A stretch of DNA of 64,000 nt, taken from the NCBI GenBank assembly GCA_964447605.1, contig CAYUTA010000004.1, forward strand, positions 18,917 through 82,916, in the 5' to 3' direction. Under the pieces are notes generated by a model. It was not told where the DNA came from and searched no databases. It saw nothing but the letters and a program-made list of their open reading frames with translations. Below are positions 1 through 8,686 of the stretch, piece after piece (positions within the stretch are counted from its first letter, which is position 1; each line of letters opens with the position of its first letter). Position numbers and translations under genes: made by a program. The DNA comes from CAYUTA01 sp964447605 (GTDB lineage: Bacteria > Bacillota > Clostridia > Christensenellales > CAG-138).

Positions 1-27
1 TGCGTCCAGCCATTCGTATTTGTTCAT
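1..27 (-). CDS. 5' end of a gene running off the left edge (possibly MmcQ/YjbR-like)
   Basis: An ATG at 27 on the minus strand opens a frame reading MNKYEWLDA to the window edge, with a GGTGG stretch about 8 nt upstream. Bacillota MmcQ/YjbR proteins often begin this way, but nine residues cannot prove it. It is divergent from the M15 peptidase gene. Confidence 0.25.
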
Positions 28-80
28 GTAACGTTCCACCAGCTTTCCTCAGTATTTTTACAATTTGGTCCTGCATACTA

Positions 81-89
81 TGGTATAAT
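81..89 (+). promoter_or_regulatory. Extended -10 promoter (TGGTATAAT) of the M15 peptidase gene
   Basis: TGG followed by TATAAT forms an extended -10. No good -35 lies at 17 bp. The in-frame ATG at 97 begins 7 nt after the -10, so the transcript would start at or next to the start codon (leaderless). The alternative ATG at 88 lies inside the -10 box. Confidence 0.5.
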
Positions 90-96
90 GGGTAAT

Positions 97-1452
97 ATGA
101 AATCGCGGCGGACAACCCGCTATAACGGCTCCTTTCGCGTCGCGGCGCTGCTTGCGGCCGCGTGTGTGCTGCTTGCCGTCCTATTGGCGCTGATGTTGCT
201 GCGCGGCGCGCGGACACGCACGGCGGAGGCCGAGGCGCGGAAAGGTACGCCCGCTCCGCAGCTCCGGACGGCCGCTGTGGCGGATGATCCGGCGCAAGCG
301 GGGCCGGAGCCCGCAGATACGCAGGCGCCGATGCCGGCGTTCACGTTCACGCCCGATGAAAGCCATCCGCTGCCCGGCGCGCATGAACGGCTCCGGTACG
401 GGCAGGCGCGCACGCTCGGCGGCACGGTAACGTGCAACGATCCCATCACGCGCATCACGGCCATGATCGCGCGCGATTACTGCGAGGATCCCTTTTATCC
501 GTATATGGCGAGCGTCTCCTTTGCGCCGGAAAGCAATGTGACAAGCTACCGCCTGACCGACGACGACACGGTGGAGGGCGTTTCGCTGGCGTCGCTGCTC
601 AACCTCAATACGCTCAAGGTCGGTCTGCACACGCTGGTGCTTACGGGCGTATGCACAAACGCCTGCATGCCGTCGTCCGAGGTGCTTTCCATCCGGTTCT
701 ATGTGCTTGACAGCGACTGGAAGCAGTTTGCAGCGCGAGACTTCAGCAACAACAGCTATGAGACCGCGCTTGCGTTCTTTGGCGGGGATACGGAGCGGTT
801 CCTGTACCGGTACCAGAACGTGGACGGGCGCTATACGGTTGCCGATCCCGATTGGGAAAGCCGCTATATCATCGAATTTCCCATGGATGGCGGCGATCCC
901 TGGCTCATCCATATCGACGCCGTCCCCTATTATGAAAAACTACGCGCCTATCTCGATACCACCCATGTGCGCGTGCACGGAACCAACGGCGACACAGGCG
1001 TTTTGCCGCTTAACCAGCTGATCGTGGCGTATCACGGCAGCTATGTTTCGCGCTTTACGTCCGCAGCACAGCGCTATATCAGCCACCATGCGCTCGGCGC
1101 GACCACCGATGTAAACGCCATAATGGAACCCAACAAAAACACCGGCGCCAACAACGAGCTCGTGGATAACGAGGTGCGCAACCTCCTTGCCTACAACGGC
1201 ATTTATAGCGACGCAGACACGCAGTATTACGACTTTACCTATTCGGGGTCCTACCGGTGTACGGACTTCGGCGTGCCGGAAAGCGTCATAAACTACCTGC
1301 TCTACGAGCTGGCGTTTTACCGCGCGGGCTTCCAGTGGGGGCATTACTATAACAGCACGAGCGACGCAATGCATTTTTCCCTTACCGACAACATCCGCAC
1401 CAGGCACGATGGCGCCGGAGGGCTGCAAAAAGTTACGGAATATTATAATTGA
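97..1452 (+). CDS. Membrane-anchored M15-family peptidase (Peptidase_M15_4 / VanY-CwlK type)
   Basis: A 451-residue protein with one N-terminal membrane helix (about residues 15-36) and a Pro/Ala-rich linker. A middle extracellular region carries four cysteines, and the C-terminal domain is of the M15 type. The domain has S-x-H-x-x-G-x-x-x-D (His331, Asp338) in SHHALGATTDVN and a late DAMHF motif (His426) after GFQWGH. These are the usual zinc ligands of D,D-carboxypeptidase or L-Ala-D-Glu peptidases. It probably trims peptidoglycan peptides outside the cell; the exact bond cut is unknown. The start was taken at 97 because the ATG at 88 overlaps the -10 box. No ribosome site is visible before either start. 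Confidence 0.8.
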   Translation: MKSRRTTRYNGSFRVAALLAAACVLLAVLLALMLLRGARTRTAEAEARKGTPAPQLRTAAVADDPAQAGPEPADTQAPMPAFTFTPDESHPLPGAHERLRYGQARTLGGTVTCNDPITRITAMIARDYCEDPFYPYMASVSFAPESNVTSYRLTDDDTVEGVSLASLLNLNTLKVGLHTLVLTGVCTNACMPSSEVLSIRFYVLDSDWKQFAARDFSNNSYETALAFFGGDTERFLYRYQNVDGRYTVADPDWESRYIIEFPMDGGDPWLIHIDAVPYYEKLRAYLDTTHVRVHGTNGDTGVLPLNQLIVAYHGSYVSRFTSAAQRYISHHALGATTDVNAIMEPNKNTGANNELVDNEVRNLLAYNGIYSDADTQYYDFTYSGSYRCTDFGVPESVINYLLYELAFYRAGFQWGHYYNSTSDAMHFSLTDNIRTRHDGAGGLQKVTEYYN

Positions 1453-1454
1453 TT

Positions 1455-1931
1455 TCAGCGCGAAAAGCAAAACAGCCGTCCGTCTGCCGCCGCCGCGGGA
1501 GGGCGCGTCCGCAAAATAAGGCTGCGCCTGCGTTCCAGCGTGCGGGACCTTCCTGCCGGAGACCTTTTGACTCGGCACGCCGTCCGCTTCCCTTTTGCAA
1601 ACAGGAGCCGAACCGTGCCTTCACTTGCGGTTTCCCGAATGGAATTGCTCTTAAAACCGATTGTTTCCTCAATCTCTGATCTGCCGGCGTATGGTGGAAA
1701 CGCATATACGGCGTCCCACGCAAAGGGCGCCGCGTCATTCGGGTTCGCGCGCTCAGAGGAAACGGAGGCGATGGCCGCCTTTGATTTTTGAGCCATTGAT
1801 TGCAACAATCGGGTTCCCTGCAAAAAATATGCCAATGCGATGAGAAATACGGCTGCCGCAACGCCGGGCTTTCCCTTTCCGCGTTCACGTTCATCCGCCG
1901 CCTTTCCCGCGCCGTCTGTATAGGCGGGCAA
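1455..1931 (-). CDS. Possible small membrane-anchored hypothetical protein
   Basis: This minus-strand frame looks more protein-like than its shadows. It has a basic N-terminus, one hydrophobic helix (AAAVFLIALAYFL) and then a soluble stretch with WDAVYAFPPYAGRSEIEETIG. That stretch resembles small secreted or lipoprotein-like Clostridia proteins carrying a WDxVYxFxPY segment. The last 40 residues are Arg-rich and look frameshifted or non-native. No convincing start exists: the first is a TTG without a ribosome site, so the gene may be broken. It is convergent with the M15 peptidase gene. Function unknown. Confidence 0.35.
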   Translation of the reverse strand: MPAYTDGAGKAADERERGKGKPGVAAAVFLIALAYFLQGTRLLQSMAQKSKAAIASVSSERANPNDAAPFAWDAVYAFPPYAGRSEIEETIGFKSNSIRETASEGTVRLLFAKGKRTACRVKRSPAGRSRTLERRRSLILRTRPPAAAADGRLFCFSR

Positions 1932-2026
1932 ACATCGTTCCGCCCCTTAATCGCAAAGAAAGGACGGCGGGTACGGCGGCTCGCCCATGTGTTTTTGCGT
2001 TTTGTCGCGCGGGGCAAGGCAAAAGA

Positions 2027-2070
2027 TTTTTAACGGCATGCATGCCTTCCACGCGGGTAACCGTTAAAAA
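2027..2070. terminator. Inverted repeat, candidate terminator
   Basis: TTTTTAACGG and CCGTTAAAAA (2027-2036 and 2061-2070) are perfect 10-bp inverted arms with T-runs at the outer ends. A GGCATGCATGCC palindrome lies in the loop. The right arm overlaps the stop codon of the minus-strand gene ending at 2064, so it fits a terminator for that operon. Confidence 0.45.
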
Positions 2071-2363
2071 TAGCGGTATTCAACGCGCGCAGCCTTCTTT
2101 CGCTCGGGGAATATCTCGATCTCAAAGGAATCAAAGTCTACGCTCTCCATGAAATCCGCCGGCTTGAATACCGTGCGCGAAAACTTCTTCAGTTCCGAAA
2201 CATGCTTGGGCAGCATAATGGGAACGGCCAGGTCGAGCGGCTTAGCCAGGCTGGCGACGACGGGCGTCCAGCCGGCCAAATCAACGGGCCGTGCGGAAGC
2301 GAACTCCTGCACGACCTCGTTTTGGATTTTGTGGTTGGTTATGATTTTAGCCCAGATCTTCAC
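2064..2363 (-). CDS. Conserved small hypothetical protein
   Basis: A 99-residue soluble protein of unknown function. It begins MKIWAKIITNHKIQNEVVQEF and ends with FMESVDFDSFEIEIFPERKK, features I associate with a short Clostridia family without known function. The GTG start at 2363 lies 8 nt after the stop of the large zinc-ribbon protein, so the two are probably cotranscribed. No signal peptide or membrane segment is present. Confidence 0.7.
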   Translation of the reverse strand: MKIWAKIITNHKIQNEVVQEFASARPVDLAGWTPVVASLAKPLDLAVPIMLPKHVSELKKFSRTVFKPADFMESVDFDSFEIEIFPERKKAARVEYRYF

Positions 2364-2371
2364 GCTGCAAC

Positions 2372-4780
2372 CTACTTATTCAGGCTGAACCAGACCCACA
2401 TATACGGGCTGCCGTCGGTATAGGTGCCCTTGAGAGAGCCCATAACCTGCTTGCGCTCGCCAACGTCGCCGGAATCGATCTTGGATTTAAGGCTGCGGTG
2501 TACGCAGACGACCGTCTTGCCCTCGGCGATCTCGAGCTTATAGATCGTATACGGGGAACTGGAGATGATTTCGGTCACCTTGCCGGTGTCCTGATAGTTG
2601 CCCTTCGCAATCTCGCCCGCCGCGATCTTATCGAAATCTTTCTCCAGATTGGCGCAGCGCTTGAGGAACGACGAATATTTTTCATCCGGCTCGCGCTCCA
2701 CCACGGCGGTGGCCGTCGTTTCGTTATATCCCTCCTGTGCGGCGGTCAGCTTCACGTCGTATGCGCCGACGGCAGGCACCGTCACCGCAACGGCGAACGT
2801 ACCCGTCTCGCCGACGGTGGCCTCGCCAAATTTAAGATCCGAACCGTCGTCCGCGCTTGCCGTAAGCTTCGCGCCCGGCGTAACGGTGCCGGTGAGCGTA
2901 ACCGTGCCGGTTTTGGTGCGCAGCGAACTCTCCTTGTCCGCCTCCACATTGGGGTCGTTGTTGACCAGCAGCGATAGGTTCTGTATGACGAACGGCTCGA
3001 TGGTGATCACCTTGCGCGCGGTCACATAGTTGTTTTTTCGCGCCTCGATGACAATGAGCTCGCGCCCCTGCTCGTCGGTCTGGTAATTGCCGGAGCCTGT
3101 TGCCGCCGGCGCGGCCGTGTCCGCCGCAGGGGGCGCGGGTTCCGGCGCGTCCGCGCCTTGCGTATCGGCGTCGCCCGTATCTGCGCCTTGCGTATCGGCG
3201 TTACCCGTGTCTGCGCCTTGCGTATCGGCGTCGCCCGTATCTGCGCCTTGCGTATCGGCGTTACCCGTGTCTGCGCCTTGCGTATCGGCGTTGTCCGCAG
3301 CCGTAGGCGTAGCGGCTCCACCGCCGCCGACCGGCCGTCTGGGTTCATAGGAGGTGGTGAAGATGCCGCCGTCATACACGGGCATCTTCTCATCGTTGAT
3401 ATACACCTCGACGGTATGATCGTCCACCGTACCGGAGATGATGACGGGGGAATTGGAATAGGTCTGCTGCACCGTTTCCGTGGACGGATCGGTCAGAGAG
3501 AGGTTCAGCTTCGGCAACGTTACGGTAATATCGTCAACCGCAAGCTGGATGGTCTCACCCGTAGGCGTATCGACCTGGATATTGGGCGTGATGGTGACCG
3601 CCTCGCTGTCGCACGGCTTGTTGGGCAGGAACACATCGCGCGCAATGCGCAAAACCACATGGTCGTTGGACGGAACCGTCGCCGTGTCCTCGCGCAGCTC
3701 CGCGTCGGTTACAATGCGGATGGTGCTGCCCGTTGGGGCATAGACGTTTACGTCATAATACAGATCGCCCGTTTCCGGATCGGTATACTCGGTCAGCGTC
3801 GCGGTATTCATCAGGTCCGTGGGGGAGTCGCCTCCGAGGGGTTCGGGGATATTGCCGTCCGGCGTACCTTCGCCGGGGTCCTTGCTGTTGCCAAAGGCCG
3901 ACGTGATGGAGGCAAACATCTTGCCCGCATCCCCGTCAAAGTTCTTGTTTACGATATAGATGCCGAACACGACAATGAGCGCCACAAGCAGTACGATCAG
4001 GCCCCAGAAGAGGAGCGTCGTTCCCTTGCCCCGCTTTTTGGGCATATCGTCAAAGTCATCGTCGTCAAATTCGTCGTCGTCGTCGTCAAACTCGTCGTTA
4101 TCGAACTCGTCGTCGAATTCATCGTCGTCAAATTCGTCGTCATCGCCGTACTTCGACGCCTTGGCCTTCTTTGCCTTGTTTTTGACGGCCCCCTTCCCCT
4201 TTTTCTTTCTGGGCTCGTCGTCGAATTCATCGTCGTCGAATTCGTCGTCGAATTCGTCAATGGGCGCACGCTTAGCCGGCGCCGCCTTTTTTGCCGGCGC
4301 GGCCTGTCTGGCCGCCGTTTGTGCCGCGGGCTTTGCCGCCGCGGCGGCTCCGGCTGCGGCTACCGTGCCGAGCTGCTGGCCGCAATAGGGACAAAACGGC
4401 GCGTCGGGAAGCGCGGGCTTGCCACAGTTGGGGCAGGTGGCAAGCTGCGGCTGCTGCGAAACCGTTGTAGTTGCACCGGCGCTGGACGAGAGCGGCGTAT
4501 AGCTTGCCGAAGACTGCGCCTGTACGGGCGCGGCCGTCGGCTGCGCTGCCGGCGGCGAATAGGCCGCCGGGTCGGATGCGCCGGCAAAGGCGCGCGTAGG
4601 CCAGCTTGGCGCCGACACAAAGCCGCGTGCCGGACGGGCGGAATCCTCCTGTGTTTGTTCAATGGTTTGTTGCGATTCGGCCGCCGCCGCAGAAGCGTCC
4701 GAATCCCTCAGCTTTGCGGCACAAACCCTGCAATGTGTCAGGTGTTCGGCATTGTAAGCGCCACATTCTCTGCATACCAT
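2372..4780 (-). CDS. Large zinc-ribbon membrane protein with acidic and tandem repeats
   Basis: An 802-residue protein. Two cytoplasmic zinc ribbons come first (CRECG...CRVC near the N-terminus and CPNCG...CPYCG near residue 120). An Ala/Lys/Pro segment and long DEFDDDEFDDE-type acidic tracts follow. One membrane helix (TLLFWGLIVLLVALIVVFGIY) leads to a large outside part of beta-rich, Ig-like segments. Five 10-residue TQGADTG(N/D)AD repeats lie between two of these segments. The start at 4780 was preferred over an upstream TTG because GGAGGA lies 11 nt before it. The architecture suggests a cell-surface or envelope-organising protein; no enzyme domain is seen. Function unknown. Confidence 0.8.
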   Translation of the reverse strand: MVCRECGAYNAEHLTHCRVCAAKLRDSDASAAAAESQQTIEQTQEDSARPARGFVSAPSWPTRAFAGASDPAAYSPPAAQPTAAPVQAQSSASYTPLSSSAGATTTVSQQPQLATCPNCGKPALPDAPFCPYCGQQLGTVAAAGAAAAAKPAAQTAARQAAPAKKAAPAKRAPIDEFDDEFDDDEFDDEPRKKKGKGAVKNKAKKAKASKYGDDDEFDDDEFDDEFDNDEFDDDDDEFDDDDFDDMPKKRGKGTTLLFWGLIVLLVALIVVFGIYIVNKNFDGDAGKMFASITSAFGNSKDPGEGTPDGNIPEPLGGDSPTDLMNTATLTEYTDPETGDLYYDVNVYAPTGSTIRIVTDAELREDTATVPSNDHVVLRIARDVFLPNKPCDSEAVTITPNIQVDTPTGETIQLAVDDITVTLPKLNLSLTDPSTETVQQTYSNSPVIISGTVDDHTVEVYINDEKMPVYDGGIFTTSYEPRRPVGGGGAATPTAADNADTQGADTGNADTQGADTGDADTQGADTGNADTQGADTGDADTQGADAPEPAPPAADTAAPAATGSGNYQTDEQGRELIVIEARKNNYVTARKVITIEPFVIQNLSLLVNNDPNVEADKESSLRTKTGTVTLTGTVTPGAKLTASADDGSDLKFGEATVGETGTFAVAVTVPAVGAYDVKLTAAQEGYNETTATAVVEREPDEKYSSFLKRCANLEKDFDKIAAGEIAKGNYQDTGKVTEIISSSPYTIYKLEIAEGKTVVCVHRSLKSKIDSGDVGERKQVMGSLKGTYTDGSPYMWVWFSLNK
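3151..3300. repeat. Five 30-bp tandem repeats inside the zinc-ribbon gene
   Basis: Five consecutive 30-bp units (3151, 3181, 3211, 3241, 3271) encode TQGADTG(N/D)AD. The second and fourth units are identical, and so are most bases of the first and third, giving a 60-bp higher-order period. The units stay in frame, so copy number could change without breaking the gene. Confidence 0.9.
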
Positions 4781-5119
4781 AGTATTTGTTTCCTCCAATC
4801 AGCTTAAAAGCCGGGGTAGTTCATTCTTGCGTTCCAGCGGTGAATTACCATGCATGATAAAACATATATGGTACATTGCATTCATTATACATCCATATAT
4901 ACAAAACCAACCAAGAACAAATCGTAAACTTTCTTGTCCAAATCTCTGATCTTTTGTATTCCTGCGCGCTATTGGGCTGAAAATTTATTTTGGGAATATG
5001 CAAAGCGCGCGCATATCGGGTTTCGGCGGCACGGGGGCGCGGGGATGGAAAGATGGAAGGGACCCGGCGCGCGGAAACCTATCTGACCGCATGGCCGGGG
5101 CAGACGCGGCTATTTCAGG
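4781..5119. promoter_or_regulatory. Intergenic region with probable promoter of the zinc-ribbon operon
   Basis: This AT-rich stretch holds a minus-strand TATAAT (ATTATA at 4884-4889) about 100 nt before the zinc-ribbon gene. TTGGTT-like -35 candidates sit 15 or 19 bp upstream, so the match is imperfect. No gene or terminator with a clear T-run was seen in the rest. Confidence 0.35.
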
Positions 5120-6451
5120 CTATTTAAGCCCGGCGGAAGACGGCGGCTGCGCCTGAGACGGAACCGGCGGACGCTTTTTGCAAAAATGTGTTTGAATGAA
5201 ACCGACGCTCCCCACCGCGCCCTTGACGGCAAAGAAAACAAACATCGCGTAGGCGGCAAGGTTGCGCAGAATATCGGTCGTATTGCAGAGAATTGGATCC
5301 GCAATGCCGAGCAACACATAGGGCAGGGGAATCTGCACCGGGTTAAAAACCAGAAGAAACAGCGCGGCATACCAGAGGTCGCGGCGCGTCAATGCGTCGC
5401 ACGAAAGCAGAAGCGCCGCGGCGGGCAGCAGATACAGCGCGGTATAGTAGCCGCTGTTGACCGGATAGTTGACAAGCACGAGCATGATAGCGGCGACGGC
5501 CTCCCAGCGGCGCTTGCATACGCACGCATGAACGAGACACAGGCACGCGAGCAGCGTATCCACGGCGGGCATAAGGCGAAACAGCCTGTCGCCAAGCTTC
5601 CAGAGATTGGCGTTGATAAACGGATTGAGGAACGTGGTATCGTAGGCAATGGAGGCAAACAGGCGGAACCCAAAGCGCGGATAGATAAAACGCGTATAGT
5701 AGGCCGTATGCGCCCCGAAGTTCTCAAACAGAAGCGGCAGGCTTGCAAAGCCGCCCCGCATGCACAGAAAGGGAAGGAAAACCGCGCAGAGCCCATACGC
5801 GGCCAGACGAAGCGCGTCTTTCCAGCGCCTCCGGCGCAACAGCAAAAGCCCGAGCAGCGCGGGATAGATCTTCAGCGCGGCGGCCACGGCCAGCGCGACA
5901 AAGGCCAGTTCGCGGACAAATGGGCGCGGGCTTTGGCAGCCCAGCAGAAACCAGATGCAAAGCACCGCGGCGAGCAGGATGATGTTCCCCCGCTCAAAGG
6001 CAAAGATTGCGGGCGCTGAAAGCGTCAGCGCGGCGGCAAGCAGCGCGGACCTCCCCCCTGACGCGCCGAGCAGGCGGGAAAGCCCGTGCCACAGCAGGAC
6101 GAGGCAGCCGATCTCCAGCATGATCGCCACGCAAAGCGCCCGGGGCGTGGTTGCGTCGCGCCCGCTTACCGCGTCGACAAGCCAAAACAGCACATATGCC
6201 AACGGCGGATAGTTCGCATCCTTAAACGGCACATGGGACTCGCCCTGCCCAAAGCCGTAAGGGTCGAGCGTGCGGGCGTATTCCTCCGTGTTCAGCATGT
6301 CGGCCATAAAATCCCGGCCCCCGAGATACAGGATATCCGTCTGACCGCCGCGATTGCCGCAGCAAAGCAGCAGCAAAAACAGCGCGAACAGCGCCGCCAG
6401 CGCGAGCAGGAACGCCGTTTGCAGCCGGGCTTTGGAAAGCGGCCGGTTCAT
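5120..6451 (-). CDS. GT87-like (DUF2029) integral membrane glycosyltransferase
   Basis: A 443-residue polytopic protein with about ten hydrophobic helices. The N-terminal outside loop carries YGFGQGESHVPFKDANYPPLAYVLFW, matching the P-P-L/F pattern of GT87 polyprenol-phosphate-sugar-dependent mannosyltransferase-like proteins. FERGNIILLAAVLCIWFLLG and LKIYPALLGLLLL match later conserved segments of the family. It probably moves a sugar from a lipid carrier to an envelope glycan outside the membrane; donor and acceptor are unknown. Its start overlaps the stop of the YcxB-like gene by 4 bp (ATGA), showing translational coupling. Confidence 0.75.
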   Translation of the reverse strand: MNRPLSKARLQTAFLLALAALFALFLLLLCCGNRGGQTDILYLGGRDFMADMLNTEEYARTLDPYGFGQGESHVPFKDANYPPLAYVLFWLVDAVSGRDATTPRALCVAIMLEIGCLVLLWHGLSRLLGASGGRSALLAAALTLSAPAIFAFERGNIILLAAVLCIWFLLGCQSPRPFVRELAFVALAVAAALKIYPALLGLLLLRRRRWKDALRLAAYGLCAVFLPFLCMRGGFASLPLLFENFGAHTAYYTRFIYPRFGFRLFASIAYDTTFLNPFINANLWKLGDRLFRLMPAVDTLLACLCLVHACVCKRRWEAVAAIMLVLVNYPVNSGYYTALYLLPAAALLLSCDALTRRDLWYAALFLLVFNPVQIPLPYVLLGIADPILCNTTDILRNLAAYAMFVFFAVKGAVGSVGFIQTHFCKKRPPVPSQAQPPSSAGLK

Positions 6452-6969
6452 TTGAGCCTGAGCTTTTGAGCGGGCATATATCTTGCAAACAGCTTGCGCA
6501 GCGTTTCCACGCCGGACGCTCCGGCAATCTGCGTCTTGGGCAGCACGTTTGCGTTGGAATCGGTGATGAACACGTAAAACGCGACCCTTGTCTCGACAAC
6601 GGAAAGGATGCGTTCCCAGGGCACGTCGGAGTTGCCGCGGTCGCTCATAGCATGGAAGCCGTCCTTGTCCACCAGCGCGTCGAAGGAAAACTCGGCGATC
6701 TTGCTGGACTTATACATGCCGTTGATGCGCAGCAGCATGGACGCGATGTTGATGACCGCCAGCAGCAGCACGCCGAGCGCGGCCAGAAGCAGCGCCTGCA
6801 GAGCCGCGCTGGAAAGCGGGATGCCCTGCATATATTTCAAAAAGCCGACCAGCAGCGCGATGACGACGAATACGGTGGCCGACGCGCTGACGAGCTTGCG
6901 CTTCATCAGAAGCAGGTTGAAATCGATATTGTCCCGTTTGGTGATGGTAAAGTGTCCCTTGAACTGCAT
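6448..6969 (-). CDS. YcxB-like membrane protein
   Basis: A 173-residue protein starting MQFKGHFTITKRDN, with two adjacent membrane helices (about residues 30-48 and 55-80). A C-terminal cytoplasmic domain contains DKDGFHAMSDRGNSDVPWERILSVVETRVAFYVFITDSNANVLPK. This is the YcxB-like C-terminal pattern (a small beta domain with W-x-x-I and F-Y-x-F). Function is not established for the family. The AGGAGGCCTTT stretch before the ATG is a good ribosome site. It is the first gene of a pair with the GT87 protein. Confidence 0.7.
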   Translation of the reverse strand: MQFKGHFTITKRDNIDFNLLLMKRKLVSASATVFVVIALLVGFLKYMQGIPLSSAALQALLLAALGVLLLAVINIASMLLRINGMYKSSKIAEFSFDALVDKDGFHAMSDRGNSDVPWERILSVVETRVAFYVFITDSNANVLPKTQIAGASGVETLRKLFARYMPAQKLRLK

Positions 6970-7037
6970 AAAGGCCTCCTAAACAAGTGTTGCATGTTGC
7001 GCGGCAACCGCGCCGCTTTTACGGCAAAAGTAACGGA

Positions 7038-8417
7038 TCAATCAAAGATCTTATCGAATCGGGACTCCGTTTGCTCGGACGGCCCAGGCTTTCCAGAACG
7101 CGGGCATGCGGGCCGCTTGCCCGCGCACATATCTTCCGCCGGCTCCGGCTGGACGGGCTTACGCCGCGCCTCGGCACGCTCTGCCATGCCGGAAGCTGCG
7201 GAACCGGCCTGATCCGGTGACGGCGCATCGTCCCCGCCGGGTTCGATGGTAATGATTTCAAAAATCCTTTGGTGCGGGCCGCGCGCCTGGCGGTTGAAAA
7301 ACGACCGTATGGCGCGTATGGGCGCAGGCGGCACGGGCGTGCCTGGCTCCGGCGCGTCTGTGCCGCCTGTTTCCGCGCCCGGCGCGTCTGTTTCCAGCCC
7401 GGGCGCATCCGCAGCGGGTTCCCCGGCAACGGGCGCGACAGGAGCGCCGCCATGTGTGGGGGCAGACGCGTCCGCACGCTCCAACAGCAACGCCTCCCCG
7501 TCTTCGGAAAGCGGGGCGTCGCCGGCAGGGCTCGCGGGCGGTTGCGGCCGTTGCCGGAACGCAATGGGGGACCGCGACCTGTGTCTGCGCAGGAGAAGCA
7601 CCTGAATCACCAGCGCGCAGATCAGGCTCACCAGCGCAACCATGGACAGCACGAGCAGCACGGCGTTGCGCAGCAGGTATACCGAGCCGAGCGAACGCGA
7701 CGCAAGCAGCGTAAGCTCGCCCTGCCCGCCGGATACGGTCTGTGTACGCTGGACGAAATATCGTTCGCCGTCACTGTACCCACCGGAAAACGCGGGAGCG
7801 GTAACAAGTTCAAGCTCGTCGTTGATAAAGGAAAATTCGCGTAGCACCAGTTCCGGCTCCGTGGAAGCGTAAGCGGTCAAGATGGCCGCGTCGAGCGATT
7901 GCACAAGCACGAATCCCTCGGTATCGGTGCGCGGCACGCAGCCCCAGAGCAGCGCCTGATCCGCATCGTCGACGCGCGTGCGCTCCACGGACTCGCCGTC
8001 GAGCACCTCGCTCGTCCAGGCGGTACCGTGCTCCTCGGCCAGATTGCGGCCGATGCGGCCCGCCACGGAGGAAGCGACGACCAGCCCGGTATAGTCCGTT
8101 ACGTCGACTGCGGAAACCGCGAGCAGTTCGCACATGGTTACCAGCGCGTCAGTCTGCAAAAGCGCGTCGTCATGCGCCAGAAACCGTGCGACGGCGCGCG
8201 CCTTTGCCAGCACATTGTTTTCAGAAACCGTGGCGACGGCCTCCGCATCCGCGCCAACGGCGTCAAACTGCGCAAACGCCGCGTCAAGCAGCGCGTTCAG
8301 GTCGGCATAGACGGCTTGCTGAGCGCTCCGTGTCAAAAGCGGAGCGGCCACGAGCATGGCCGATGCAAACACTGCGATGACAACAAACACAAGCCAATTG
8401 GTCAAAAAACGTCTCAT
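7038..8417 (-). CDS. Membrane protein with outside sensor-like domain and no output domain
   Basis: A 459-residue protein with a membrane helix at residues 6-26, an outside domain of about 220 residues and a second helix near residue 260 (AVLLVLSMVALVSLICALVI). The outside domain resembles dCache/PAS-like extracellular sensors (VDVTDYTGLVVASSVAGRIGRNLAEEHG). The cytoplasmic tail of about 180 residues is Pro/Ala/Gly-rich and low complexity, with no kinase, GGDEF, methyl-accepting or other output domain visible. GGAGGCGG before the ATG is a good ribosome site. A TGGTATACT extended -10 lies in the adjacent repeat copy. It may be a derived sensor or an envelope protein; function unknown. Confidence 0.65.
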   Translation of the reverse strand: MRRFLTNWLVFVVIAVFASAMLVAAPLLTRSAQQAVYADLNALLDAAFAQFDAVGADAEAVATVSENNVLAKARAVARFLAHDDALLQTDALVTMCELLAVSAVDVTDYTGLVVASSVAGRIGRNLAEEHGTAWTSEVLDGESVERTRVDDADQALLWGCVPRTDTEGFVLVQSLDAAILTAYASTEPELVLREFSFINDELELVTAPAFSGGYSDGERYFVQRTQTVSGGQGELTLLASRSLGSVYLLRNAVLLVLSMVALVSLICALVIQVLLLRRHRSRSPIAFRQRPQPPASPAGDAPLSEDGEALLLERADASAPTHGGAPVAPVAGEPAADAPGLETDAPGAETGGTDAPEPGTPVPPAPIRAIRSFFNRQARGPHQRIFEIITIEPGGDDAPSPDQAGSAASGMAERAEARRKPVQPEPAEDMCAGKRPACPRSGKPGPSEQTESRFDKIFD

Positions 8418-8459
8418 GCACCGCCTCCGATCCCCATCATAGCGATCTATTCATTGATA

Positions 8460-8594
8460 GTATACCATAATCCTGCGGAGATTGTGGTATCCTATGCCAT
8501 CGTGTTCGGTTGCCGCCCGCAGACGGCGGGAAAACGGGCGGCTTACAAACCGCCGGAGGCGTATCATAGCCGCGTTGCGGGTATGATACCATAC
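8460..8594. repeat. Structured dispersed repeat, copy A
   Basis: This copy matches copy B (9426-9560) closely. It holds a left hairpin (ATACCATAATCC / GGAGATTGTGGTAT), a GCCGCCCG...CGGGCGGC hairpin, then CCGCCGGAGGCGTAT and a right-end ATGATACCATAC box. On the minus strand the left end reads TGGTATACT, an extended -10 pointing into the gene that starts at 8417. The 8595-8686 remainder holds nothing recognised. Confidence 0.75.
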
Positions 8595-8686
8595 TTGTGG
8601 CATGGAGAAAAGGGGGGATAAAACCGTGCCAAAGCACAGGCCCGGCGCGGAACGGGGCTCGTACAAAACGGGAGGCGGTTGCCGGA

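Noticed and set aside
3151..3300. CRISPR-like 30-bp repeats
   Set aside because: The units are contiguous with no spacers and encode in-frame decapeptides.
3158..4807. 549-codon plus-strand open frame
   Set aside because: It is the complement of the zinc-ribbon gene; its RRR and VVVKLV runs are the reverse of the acidic and Ala-rich tracts.
6985..7022. GCGCGG/CCGCGC hairpin followed by TTTT as a terminator
   Set aside because: Its T-run serves the plus strand, where no gene ends, so a role is not supported.
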